A stretch of DNA of 9,869 nucleotides. Origin: Gammaproteobacteria bacterium (GTDB lineage: Bacteria; Pseudomonadota; Gammaproteobacteria; HK1). Under the pieces are notes generated by a model. The model searched no databases. It was not told where the DNA came from and worked only from the letters and a program-made list of their open reading frames with translations. Below are positions 1-7,100 of the stretch, piece after piece (within the stretch, counting starts at the first letter, position 1; the number at the start of each line of letters is the position of its first letter). The position numbers and the translations under genes were made by a program. The stretch covers positions 1-9,869 of the forward strand of contig JAGRHX010000950.1 in NCBI GenBank assembly GCA_020444775.1. Reading direction: 5' to 3'.

Positions 1-16
1 CACCAACCTCACCTCC

Positions 17-42
17 AAAGCCGTCTCAGGACGGCTTTTTTG
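17..42 (+). terminator. Rho-independent terminator
   Basis: A perfect 9-bp stem (AAAGCCGTC at 17-25 pairing with GACGGCTTT at 30-38) encloses a TCAG loop and runs into six T residues (36-41). This is a textbook intrinsic terminator for a transcript entering from the left of the window. No gene lies between base 1 and the stem, so the terminated gene is outside. It also insulates the integrase from upstream transcription. Confidence 0.88.
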
Positions 43-72
43 TTATCTGGGATCAAGGCGTTGCGGTAGTAT

Positions 73-170
73 GGCGTCCATAGACGCCCGGTGATGTCCG
101 CTCGAATCCAGGGATTCCTGGGGGCAACATTCGGGGGCAAGTGGTTGTGACCCAGGAGGTGTTGCCCCCA
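73..170 (+). promoter_or_regulatory. Integrase upstream region: inverted repeats and GGGGGCAA octamers
   Basis: Two perfect inverted repeats are visible: GGCGTC-CATA-GACGCC (73-88) and GAATCC-AG-GGATTC (104-117), the latter overlapping CCAGG-GATT-CCTGG (108-121). The octamer GGGGGCAA follows at 120-127 and 133-140, and in reverse orientation (TTGCCCCC) at 162-169, just before the integrase start. A fourth copy, also reversed, lies at the 3' end of the integrase gene (1355-1362). Such sites could be integrase arm-binding sites, an autoregulatory operator, or part of an attachment region; the sequence alone does not decide. I found no convincing -35/-10 pair. Confidence 0.5.
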
Positions 171-1376
171 ATGCCGCTCACGAATGCCGCAGTCCATAGC
201 TGCAAACCCAGCGACAAGACACGCAAGCTCTTCGACGGTGGCGGGCTCTACCTCGAGGTCTCGCCCAAGGGGCACAAGTGGTGGCGCTGGAAATATCGCT
301 TCGCCAACAAGGAGAAGCGCCTCTCGTTTGGCGTGTATCCGGCTGTGAGCCTGAAGGATGCGAGGGCGAAGCGGGACGAGGCGCGCCGGGTGCTGGCGAG
401 CGGGGCCGACCCGGCGGCACAGCGCAAGGCGCAGCGTGCAGCGCTGGAAGATCGGAGCGCCAACAGGTTCGAGGTCGTCGCCCGCGAGTGGTTCGAGCAG
501 CGAAGGGGCAACTGGGCCGAAAGCCACGCGGTCCGCACGATCCGACTGCTCGAGCGAGACATCTTTCCCTGGATCGGTCGGCTCCCGGTCGCCGAGGTCA
601 ACGCGCCGAAGCTGCTCGAGGTGGTACGGCGAATTGAGCAGCGAGGAGCCGCGCACACCTCGCACCGTGCCCTGCAGGTGTGCGGACAGGTGTTTCGCTA
701 TGCGGTTGCCACCGCTAGAGCAGAACGCGACCCATCTGGGGATCTGCGTGGCGCACTGCCACCAGTCAAGGTCGAGCACTTTCCGTCCATCACCGAGCCA
801 TCCAAGCTTGCCAATGTTTTGCGCGCATTCGATGGATACCAGGGAACGCCGGTCGTGCGTTGTGCCCTCCGGCTCGCGCCGCTGCTGTTCGTGCGGCCCG
901 GCGAGCTTCGGCATGCTGAGTGGGCAGAGATCAACACCGATGCTGCGGAATGGCGGTTCACGGTGACCAAGACCCGCACGCTACACATCGTGCCGCTCGC
1001 GCGTCAGGCGATTCATCTGCTGCGCGAGCTGGAGCCGATCACCGGTGGCGGTCGATACGTTTTTCCGTCCGCCCGCTCACCGCGAGGTGATCGACCCATG
1101 AGCGACAACGCGATCCTCGCGGCGATGCGCAACATGGGGGTCGCCAAGGAAGAGATGACCGGTCATGGGTTCCGCGCTTCCGCGCGCACGATACTGGACG
1201 AGGTTCTTGGGTTTCCGCCTCACCTGATCGAGCATCAGCTGGCGCATGCTGTGCGGGATCCGCTGGGCCGCGCCTACAATCGCACTGCGCATCTAGCTGA
1301 ACGCAGGGTAATGATGCAGACGTGGGCTGATTACCTCGACGGTCTCAAATGCGCTTGCCCCCACCAATCTTGCTGA
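171..1376 (+). CDS. P4-type tyrosine recombinase/integrase, complete
   Basis: Site-specific tyrosine recombinase of the P4 integrase type (401 aa), which integrates and excises a genomic island, usually at a tRNA or tmRNA gene. I chose ATG 171 because AGGAGGT (154-160) sits 10 nt before it; a GTG at 141 in the same frame has no such site. Residues 1-90 form the DUF4102-type arm-binding domain (LFDGGGLYLEV near 20-30), about 95-200 the core-binding domain, and the rest the catalytic domain. The catalytic residues are present: Arg242 in FVRPGELR, His332 and Arg335 in HGFR, His359 in QLAHA, and nucleophile Tyr369 in RAYNR. Length is normal for the family. The end after WADYLDGLK is odd: the usual hydrophobic tail is replaced by CACPHQSC, and the tail codons overlap a GGGGGCAA octamer (reverse) at 1355-1362. 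The gene probably still works. It converges on the next gene with a 28-bp gap. Confidence 0.93.
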   Translation: MPLTNAAVHSCKPSDKTRKLFDGGGLYLEVSPKGHKWWRWKYRFANKEKRLSFGVYPAVSLKDARAKRDEARRVLASGADPAAQRKAQRAALEDRSANRFEVVAREWFEQRRGNWAESHAVRTIRLLERDIFPWIGRLPVAEVNAPKLLEVVRRIEQRGAAHTSHRALQVCGQVFRYAVATARAERDPSGDLRGALPPVKVEHFPSITEPSKLANVLRAFDGYQGTPVVRCALRLAPLLFVRPGELRHAEWAEINTDAAEWRFTVTKTRTLHIVPLARQAIHLLRELEPITGGGRYVFPSARSPRGDRPMSDNAILAAMRNMGVAKEEMTGHGFRASARTILDEVLGFPPHLIEHQLAHAVRDPLGRAYNRTAHLAERRVMMQTWADYLDGLKCACPHQSC

Positions 1377-1404
1377 AGAGGACTCTTCTGCGCCCTTTAG
1401 GCGT

Positions 1405-1944
1405 TCAAGCGAGCCCAAGGGGCTTCGACAGGCCAAACCACCTCGCCACACCTGACTCCGGATCGACCATGACCACCGCCTTCGCGGCCAACAGGCAGGC
1501 CGAGCGAGAGCCACCTTGCGACAAATATCGACGAACAGCCGCTGTAGGGTCCTCACCAGCGTCGGCAAAGATGTAACGGCCAAGCAGGTCGACACAGCGA
1601 CCCACGTGATCGCTCCGCGTGAGCGACCGTCCGAACCGGGGCTCACCAAAGCTCCGCTCGATTCGGCGCCGATAGGGAAATTGATAGATGTCACCGGGTT
1701 CTCGGCCGAAGAACATCCAGACGTCCCAATCCTTGATTCCGTTCTTGCCGTCAATCGCGTGAAGTGCCGCGCCTTGGCAAAGTGCCGTGCACAGATACCT
1801 GCCCTCAAGTTGAGTACGCGCTCGCTCACTCCGAGCAAGGAAATCGGTCAAGTCAGCCTGTGCAATTGACGCGAGCCGCCGCAAGTCGGCACGAGTGATG
1901 CGAAGGTAGCTTCGCTCTGTGGCACCCTCATCTGCGGTATGCAT
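1405..1944 (-). CDS. Conserved hypothetical protein, possible nucleotidyltransferase-like fold
   Basis: A 179-aa cytoplasmic-type protein with no signal peptide or membrane segment. The start at 1944 is supported by GAGGA six bases upstream (TGAGGATGGAGC before ATG). I do not recognise a named family with certainty, but the middle reads LCQGAALHAIDG...GIKDWDVWMFF (residues 55-79). A Gly-Ala-Ala turn followed about 12 residues later by Asp72-Trp-Asp74 resembles the G[G/S]...DxD signature of minimal nucleotidyltransferases. This is inference from the motif only. The N-terminal 50 residues are charged and helical (RITRADLRRLASIAQADLT). The gene is oriented against the integrase and divergent from the integrase relic, whose surviving frame begins about 15 bp upstream of its start. 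It may be cargo of an older insertion. A structure prediction showing the NTase beta-sheet with Asp72/Asp74 at the active site would settle the call. Confidence 0.72.
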   Translation of the reverse strand: MHTADEGATERSYLRITRADLRRLASIAQADLTDFLARSERARTQLEGRYLCTALCQGAALHAIDGKNGIKDWDVWMFFGREPGDIYQFPYRRRIERSFGEPRFGRSLTRSDHVGRCVDLLGRYIFADAGEDPTAAVRRYLSQGGSRSACLLAAKAVVMVDPESGVARWFGLSKPLGLA

Positions 1945-1958
1945 GCTCCATCCTCAGG

Positions 1959-2339
1959 GTGGCTAAGATTTGGGACGCAGCCTTCCGCATCGACACCAAC
2001 CCCTATGTTGTCTCCGGCGCTCGACATGGTCGGCCGCTGTCGAACACGGCCCTGCTGCAGCTCATGCGCGGCATGGGATACGGGGTCAACGGTGAGCGCG
2101 GTGACTACGTGCCGCACGGCTTTCGATCCAGCTTCCGCGACTGGTCGGGGGAGGTGTCGAGCTTTCCCCGCGACGTCGCGGAGATGGACCTGGCGCATGT
2201 GATCGAGAACAAGGTCGAGGCGGCGTACCGGCGAGGGGACCTCTTCGAGAAGCGACGGCTGATGATGGAGGCGTGGGCTGACTATCTGAACAGCGCGAAT
2301 AGGGTCGCTGACGTCATCCCGCTGCGCAATCAGCGCTGA
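1959..2339 (+). pseudogene. C-terminal remnant of a second P4-type integrase
   Basis: This 126-codon frame is the catalytic C-terminal part of a tyrosine integrase. It carries a GRPLSNTALL segment, His53 and Arg56 in HGFRSSFRDW, His80 in MDLAHV, nucleophile Tyr90 in AAYRRGDLFEKRR, and the usual tail WADYLN...VIPLRNQR. The arm-binding and core-binding domains and the first catalytic Arg (the RPGEL box) are missing, so it cannot recombine on its own. The GTG at 1959 is only the first possible start. Homology fades at about 1960-1990, next to the start of the divergent 1405-1944 gene, suggesting a deletion or insertion breakpoint there. It differs clearly in sequence from the intact integrase (HGFRSSFRDW against HGFRASARTI), so it is not a simple duplication of that gene. 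Confidence 0.85.
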
Positions 2340-2341
2340 AG

Positions 2342-2416
2342 GAAGATACGACAGGCTATGGGTTCCGGGCTACCGAGCACGATTCTCGACGAGGTGCTCG
2401 ACATTCCCCCACTTGA
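2342..2416 (+). pseudogene. Frameshifted scrap of a third integrase (HGFR box region)
   Basis: This short stretch aligns at DNA level with 1150-1225 of the intact integrase. It begins GAAGATACGACAGGC against GAAGAGATGACCGGT, then ATGGGTTCCGGGCTACCG, then GCACGATTCTCGACGAGG against GCACGATACTGGACGAGG. Translated in two frames it reads EDTTGYGFRA, then STILDEVLDIPP, against EEMTGHGFRA...RTILDEVLGFPP. There is a 2-bp deletion near 2375 and a further 1-bp deletion near 2408, and the catalytic His of HGFR is Tyr. It follows the stop of the previous integrase remnant by two bases and ends about 10-20 bp before the IS481-like material. It is closer to the intact integrase than to its left neighbour. 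Confidence 0.7.
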
Positions 2417-2424
2417 CTCAGTTG

Positions 2425-2590
2425 ATGAATTAGTCACGACTTGATCTGACATCTGGCTTGAAGAAGCGAGCGTAACCGGTTCTGATGGAAATACCACCAA
2501 CTATCTGAAACCTAGCAGGTAACCCTCATGCTCCATGGTAGCGAGCGGATCATCAAACACGAGGTTGGATTGCTGAACCTCGCCGAAGCC
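2425..2590 (+). mobile_element. Left-end remnant of an IS481-type insertion sequence
   Basis: An open frame starts at ATG 2528 with MLHGSERIIKHEVGLLNLAE (2528-2587). That matches my memory of the N-terminus of IS481/IS3-group transposases, where the usual continuation is E-LGNVSKAC-type helix-turn-helix sequence. Here the match stops after LNLAE and an unrelated frame runs on to TGA 2639-2641. The helix-turn-helix and the DDE catalytic domain are absent. The preceding 100 bp (about 2425-2527) have no coding signal and may be the 5' untranslated end and terminal inverted repeat of the element, but I cannot verify the terminus. A promoter in this remnant could drive the Sel1 gene downstream. 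Confidence 0.6.
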
Positions 2591-2650
2591 CGCTCCAGAG
2601 AGGAGTATGAGTGGCGTTCGAGGAAGTGGGTCCAACGGTGATGGCGTGCA

Positions 2651-2670
2651 AGGCGCCGCAAGGCGCCGCA
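2651..2670. repeat. 10-bp tandem duplication
   Basis: AGGCGCCGCA occurs twice head to tail (2651-2660 and 2661-2670), each copy containing the palindrome GGCGCC. It lies between the IS481-like breakpoint and the Sel1 gene start. It may be a slippage product or a scar of rearrangement; no function is apparent. Confidence 0.8.
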
Positions 2671-2727
2671 AGCGCGCTGCCAAGCGGCAGGTGCCAGCGT
2701 GGTTCTATCAATGGTGAGGTTGAGGCG

Positions 2728-3750
2728 ATGTGGCCAGTGTTCGTCATCGTGGCGTTAGCGCTCATTGTCCGAGCGGCAGCGGCAGACCTAGACGCAGGGG
2801 TGCGCGCTTACCAAACAGGGGATCACGTGACCGCGCTTCGCGAGTTTAGGGAAGCTGCTGAGCAGGGGAATGCCCTGGCACAGTCCAATCTTGGAGTGAT
2901 ATACGGTCTCGGTCTAGGCGTGCCCGAAGACGCCGTCGAATCCGCGAAGTGGCACAGGCTTGCTGCCGAGCAGGGGCATGCTCCCTCGCAAACGACCCTC
3001 GGAATGATGTACCTGTCCGGCCTCGGCGTGCCTAAGGATGAGATCCACGCAGTGAGGTGGATTCGACTCGCAGCTAGTCAAGGGGAGGCCGAAGCGCAGT
3101 ATTACCTAGGTCGCATGTACAGTAGCGGCCAAGGCGTGCTGCCTGACGTCGTTGAAGCCGCAAAGTGGTATCGACTCGCGGCCGACCAGGGGCATCCAAG
3201 CGCACAGTTTCTTCTCGGCTTAATGTACTCGGCCGGTCAAGGCGTGCTAGAGGATCCCGCTGAAGCTGTGAAGTGGTGGCGGCGCGCCGCTGCACAGGGT
3301 GTTCCCAAGGCACAGCTCTCCCTTGGCATGATGTACGCGCAGGGTCACGGAGTGCCCCGTAATCTCGTTGAGGCTTATGTGTGGACGAATTTAGCGGCTG
3401 CACAAGGGGTCGATGAAGCTAACAAGTTTCTCGAAGTACTCGAAAGGCGGCTAAGTCAAGCAGCGCTACATCAGGCCCGAAAGCGCTCTCGCGATCTTAT
3501 GGGCAATCTGCAGAAACGACGACAAGGTGAGTCCGCGGCGCTGTCGACCGAGGCTGCGCCCAGCCGCGGGAGTACATTAATTCGCGACATCCAATCTGCA
3601 CTCACTTCGAAGGGGTACAACCCCGGCCAGATTGATGGCCAGATGGGGCGCAACACGCGTGCAGCGATTCAGGCGTTCCAGCGCGCCAAGGGCCTGCCGC
3701 AGACGGGACAACCGAGCGCGGAGTTGTTGATGCTTATCAAGGCGCACTAG
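2728..3750 (+). CDS. Secreted Sel1-repeat protein with C-terminal peptidoglycan-binding domain
   Basis: A 340-aa envelope protein. I prefer ATG 2728 over an in-frame GTG at 2611 because GGTGAGG (2713-2719) is well spaced before it and the protein then begins with a hydrophobic export segment (VFVIVALALIV, residues 4-14) ending at an AAAA-D cleavage-like site near residue 19. The n-region lacks a positive charge, which is unusual. Residues about 30-215 hold five full Sel1-like repeats of 36 residues (AxxxxxLAAxQGxxxAQxxLGxMYxxGxGV) plus a degenerate sixth. A basic linker (about 240-280) follows. Residues 282-340 form a PG_binding_1-type domain (IRDIQSALTSKGY, GQIDGQMGRNTRAAIQAFQ). Sel1 repeats are protein-interaction scaffolds and the C-terminal domain suggests anchoring to the cell wall in the periplasm. 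No enzyme domain is present. The gene sits alone between transposon relics, so its link to the helicase is positional only. Confidence 0.9.
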   Translation: MWPVFVIVALALIVRAAAADLDAGVRAYQTGDHVTALREFREAAEQGNALAQSNLGVIYGLGLGVPEDAVESAKWHRLAAEQGHAPSQTTLGMMYLSGLGVPKDEIHAVRWIRLAASQGEAEAQYYLGRMYSSGQGVLPDVVEAAKWYRLAADQGHPSAQFLLGLMYSAGQGVLEDPAEAVKWWRRAAAQGVPKAQLSLGMMYAQGHGVPRNLVEAYVWTNLAAAQGVDEANKFLEVLERRLSQAALHQARKRSRDLMGNLQKRRQGESAALSTEAAPSRGSTLIRDIQSALTSKGYNPGQIDGQMGRNTRAAIQAFQRAKGLPQTGQPSAELLMLIKAH

Positions 3751-3752
3751 CC

Positions 3753-3902
3753 CCGACGCGCCATCATCCGCAGCGCTACCTGAGCGTGGTCTTCACCGGC
3801 CTGCCCAACGCCACGGGGCTTGCCGACTACGAGGCGTTGCTATCGTGGAACCTGTCAACCGATGAGGTCGAGCGGCGCTACGCGGCACTGCCGAGACCGT
3901 AG
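3753..3902 (+). pseudogene. Probable C-terminal tail of an IS66-type transposase
   Basis: This frame has no start codon of its own and reads HPQRYLSVVFTGLPNATG, then LADYEALLSWNLSTDEVE, ending at TAG 3900-3902. The pattern P-x2-YL-x2-V, LP-x-AT and (D/E)ALLPWN-like resembles the C-terminal tail domain of IS66-family transposases. It is clearly protein-like (regular codon pattern, amphipathic spacing) yet begins directly at the end of the Sel1 gene. That points to truncation at a junction. The family assignment is by memory of the motif and is moderately uncertain. Confidence 0.42.
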
Positions 3903-3969
3903 ACCCACCTGCCAGCGTCGACACCGGAAGTCCAGCCTGGTGCGAAACGATCGCTTACGCATCTACCAC

Positions 3970-4065
3970 GGTTTCCGCGCTCACCAACACCAGCCTCGAT
4001 CGCGTCGTGCACGACGCACACCGATGCGGAAGGAGAACTTGACCCAAGCTATTCGCTCAGCGTAG
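3970..4065 (+). pseudogene. Possible frameshifted C-terminal scrap of an IS21 IstB ATPase
   Basis: One frame reads ALTNTSLDRVVHDAHR (about 3979-4023) and another continues with MRKENLTQAIRSA (4023-4065, stop TAG). Together they resemble the C-terminus of IS21-family IstB helper ATPases, which carries (I/L)LDRL(V/L)HNAHRI followed by GDSMRK. The residues that should separate the two parts are missing and the frame changes, so it is a decayed fragment. No Walker motifs or IstA are present. The match is short and the call tentative. Confidence 0.38.
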
Positions 4066-4182
4066 AAATCAATACATCCAGTGCCCGGCTTGAATCGTGC
4101 GATCTGCAATCACCTTGCCCCGAACGGGCGATGAACATAGCTGGATTCCGTAAGAGGCTGACCGCTGCAGCGAGGAATAAGG
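4066..4182 (+). other. Helicase leader region
   Basis: These 117 bp hold no coding frame. The only structure is a weak GCCC-CGAAC-GGGC hairpin (about 4113-4125). No convincing sigma-70 promoter is seen. The end carries the ribosome-binding site GAGGA (4172-4176), six bases before the helicase ATG. The region is presumably where the helicase promoter lies. Confidence 0.4.
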
Positions 4183-7100
4183 ATGTACCACGAACTCCAG
4201 CATTACACCGAAGCGCTGCGCACTTACATCACATCAACGTACCACATTTCCCACCCAGCCTTGGTCGAACTCCGAGATGAACTCCTGCGACGCACCGGAG
4301 CCATCGCCCAAGCACCGTATTTGGAGAGCACCCCGCGATATGCGGGGTCCCGAAAGTACCGGGACCTAGACCTCCCGAACGCCGTCGCCGACGTCCTGAC
4401 GTGGCTGGGTGAGCGCCACGTTGTGTTTGACCCGCCGTACAACCATCAAGCGCGGGCGCTCGAGCTAACGCTCAATTCGCCATTCCACGACTTGGTCGTC
4501 ACCACTGGGACAGGGTCGGGTAAGACGGAGACCTTCCTGCTACCTATCCTCGGGCGAGTTGCCGCCGAGGCTGCCGCGGGAAAGACGTTCCAGAGTCGGG
4601 CGGTACGGGCTCTCCTGCTGTACCCAATGAATGCGCTGGTCAACGACCAACTCGGGCGGCTTCGAGTCCTGTTCGGAGACAACTCCGTAGCCCGCTGGTT
4701 CACTGATCACGGCGGGCGCCCGATGAAGTTCGCTCGCTATACTGGCCGCACGCTCTACCCCGGTCGGCGTAAAGAGGACACCGACAAGCACCGGGCTCGC
4801 CTGCAGACCCTCCGCTTTTACCTCGAACTCGAGGAAAATGCGGCGAGCGACCCATGCGCACGTGGACTCATTAGTGAGTTGCGAAGGCGGGGTAAGTGGC
4901 CAGCCAAGCCGTCCACAACTCCCAGCGATGAGAACGGAATTTCGGCATGGTACGGGACTGGGCGCTGGAAAAACCCCAACGATGAGTGGGTCCGGACGAT
5001 CGAACGACCTGAAGATCCAGAACTGTTCCTCAGGCATGAGGCGCAAGAAGGAGTGCCGGATCTTCTCGTGACCAACTATTCGATGCTCGAATATATGCTC
5101 TTGCGCCCAATCGAGCGAGGCATCTTCAGAGAGACGGCCAACTACTACGAGGCGAACAGAGAACAGCGGCTCTTGCTGATTCTCGACGAGGCTCATCTGT
5201 ACCGCGGCGCTCAGGGCACCGAAGTGGCCATGCTAATTAGGCGACTTCGGAATCGACTGCGATTGCGGCTGGAGCAGCTACAGATCGTCTGTACCAGCGC
5301 GTCCTTCTCCAACCCTGAGGCGGCCCGGCATTTCGCCGCGGAACTCGTAGGCAAATCCGATGCTGGGTTCGAAGTGCTCACCGGCACGAAGGAGGCCGCG
5401 AGCCCATCTGGTCCAGGCGAGGAGCATGTCGCTACCGCGCTCGGAAGAGTTAACCTCGCGCAACTCCGTTCAGATGACATCCAGGCGCGCATCGACGCGG
5501 TAGCGAGCGTACTCTCGTTGACCTCCCTAAACGAAACGTACCCGCTTGTTGTCATCGGCTCTGCAGGTACGGACGTCAAACTGCGGTGCCTGACCACCAA
5601 TCTTGAGACAGTGCCGCTCGATTTCACGTTAGGTGTCGAGTCTCAGGAATTGCCTGATGACGTGATTGCCGTGATGCACGGCAAGTCCGACGGGCCTGTT
5701 GAGATCCTGTTAGATGGAGCCGTTGAGATGACGATAAGCGGCGACGAGGTCAGCCTGTCCTCGGGCCGGGATCCTGTAGCACGGCTTCTCCACAGTGCGC
5801 TCCGTGAACTCCCCGTCACCGGGCGGCTGCTCAACTTGACGAGCGGCGCGGTGTCCAATGAGGACGACGAGCGTGACCCCCGCGGCGTCGGTCCCGCACA
5901 AGAGGTTGGGGCGCTTAGCTCCAGGCTGTTTCCCTTTTTGGCCGCTGAGCGCGCCCGCCCAGCGACAGACGCGCTCGTAGAACTCGCTTCCATGGCTAAG
6001 CGCGGAGGCAGTGATGCGCCCCTCCTGGCCGCGCGGGCGCACGCGTTCTTTCGCGGACTCCCAGGCCTGTGGGCATGCGCCAATCCAGTATGCAATCAGA
6101 TCGACGATTCATTGAGAGCGCGATGGACGGACACTCCCCCAACAGGCGCGCTCTACGCCCAACCGCGACGGACCTGCGGCTGCGGTTCACGAGTGTTCGA
6201 GGTGCATACATGCCGCTCCTGCGGATCAGGATTCTTCAAGGCTTACGCGTTCAATCCGAACGATCCTGACTACCTCTGGTCCGAGAATGTTGGAGAGGTG
6301 GACGGCGTCGAAGGGATTGTCCAGCCGGTGTTCCTTGCACTTGAAGAGGTTCCACCCGGCTCAGGGGCGCGATTCGAGTACCTGGATCCCGTGTCTGGGC
6401 GCATCGGATCGGATCGTCAGGCTGCACGGGAGGTCTGGCTGCCTCCCCTCGGACAACAGGGTACGCCTGCTGGCGAGTTCCAGAGTTGCCCGCGCTGTGG
6501 TGCTCGCGGCTCCGATATCATGGACCACGTGACGAAGGGTGATGAGCCCTTCCAGGAGCTCGTGTCCTCGCAACTATTGGAGCAGCCGCCGCGCGCTGGC
6601 GTAAACACTCCGCTGAGAGGTAGAAAGGCGCTTATCTTCTCAGACGGTCGCCAGGCTGCATCGCGACTGGCAGGCAAACTCCAGCAGTACTCCCTGCGTG
6701 ACGCCGTGCGCCCGCTCTTCCTTGTAGGCATAGCCGAACTCGAGCGCAGGTTCGGCAATCCAGTTACGCTCGACCACGCATACGCAGCCCTACTGACGGG
6801 CTGCGTGCTCAACGGTGTCACGCTTCGGCCTGCTCAGGCGCCCCACTTCGACGCGGACCTCCAGGTTTTCAGCGATCTGCTGACCAGCGAAACGCCGGCG
6901 ACTGAACGGGAGGTGCTTAATCGCTCCGCGGAGTTGAACACGCAGCGTACCAACAAAGCGCTGATGCTTGCGCTCTACCCAGTCCTCAAAGACAGCCATA
7001 CCGGCCTTAGCGCGCTGGGACTGGGAACGATCCGTGCCTGCTTGGACCAGAGTGACCTCCGCAACTTCGACCAACTCCCCGCTCCACCGGAGCCCGCGCA

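Noticed and set aside
9..914. 301-aa minus-strand frame opposite the integrase
   Set aside because: It is antisense to an integrase with all catalytic residues, crosses the terminator at 17-42, and shows no recognisable motif. It is an artefact of GC-rich coding DNA.
1293..1838. 181-aa frame on the minus strand
   Set aside because: It overlaps the 1405-1944 gene and the integrase end in another frame, and its composition (Ser/Arg-rich, no family-like motifs) is that of a shadow. The 1405-1944 frame has a better ribosome-binding site and protein-like sequence.
2607..2717. Small basic 36-aa frame (MSGVRG...AWFYQW)
   Set aside because: The purine-rich stretch before its ATG leaves only one spacer base, the sequence is short and Arg/Lys-rich by GC bias, and it lies across a tandem duplication. 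No support for a gene.
2611..2727. N-terminal 39-codon extension of the Sel1 protein from GTG 2611
   Set aside because: It would bury the export signal inside the protein, spans the 10-bp tandem duplication, and has no family-like sequence. ATG 2728 has a ribosome-binding site and gives a normal signal segment.
4113..4125. GCCC-CGAAC-GGGC hairpin as a terminator or riboswitch upstream of the helicase
   Set aside because: Only a 4-bp stem with no T tract, so it is too weak to call.
4540..5196. 218-aa minus-strand frame inside the helicase region
   Set aside because: It lies antisense to conserved helicase motifs (motif Ia through DEAH) and has no recognisable features.
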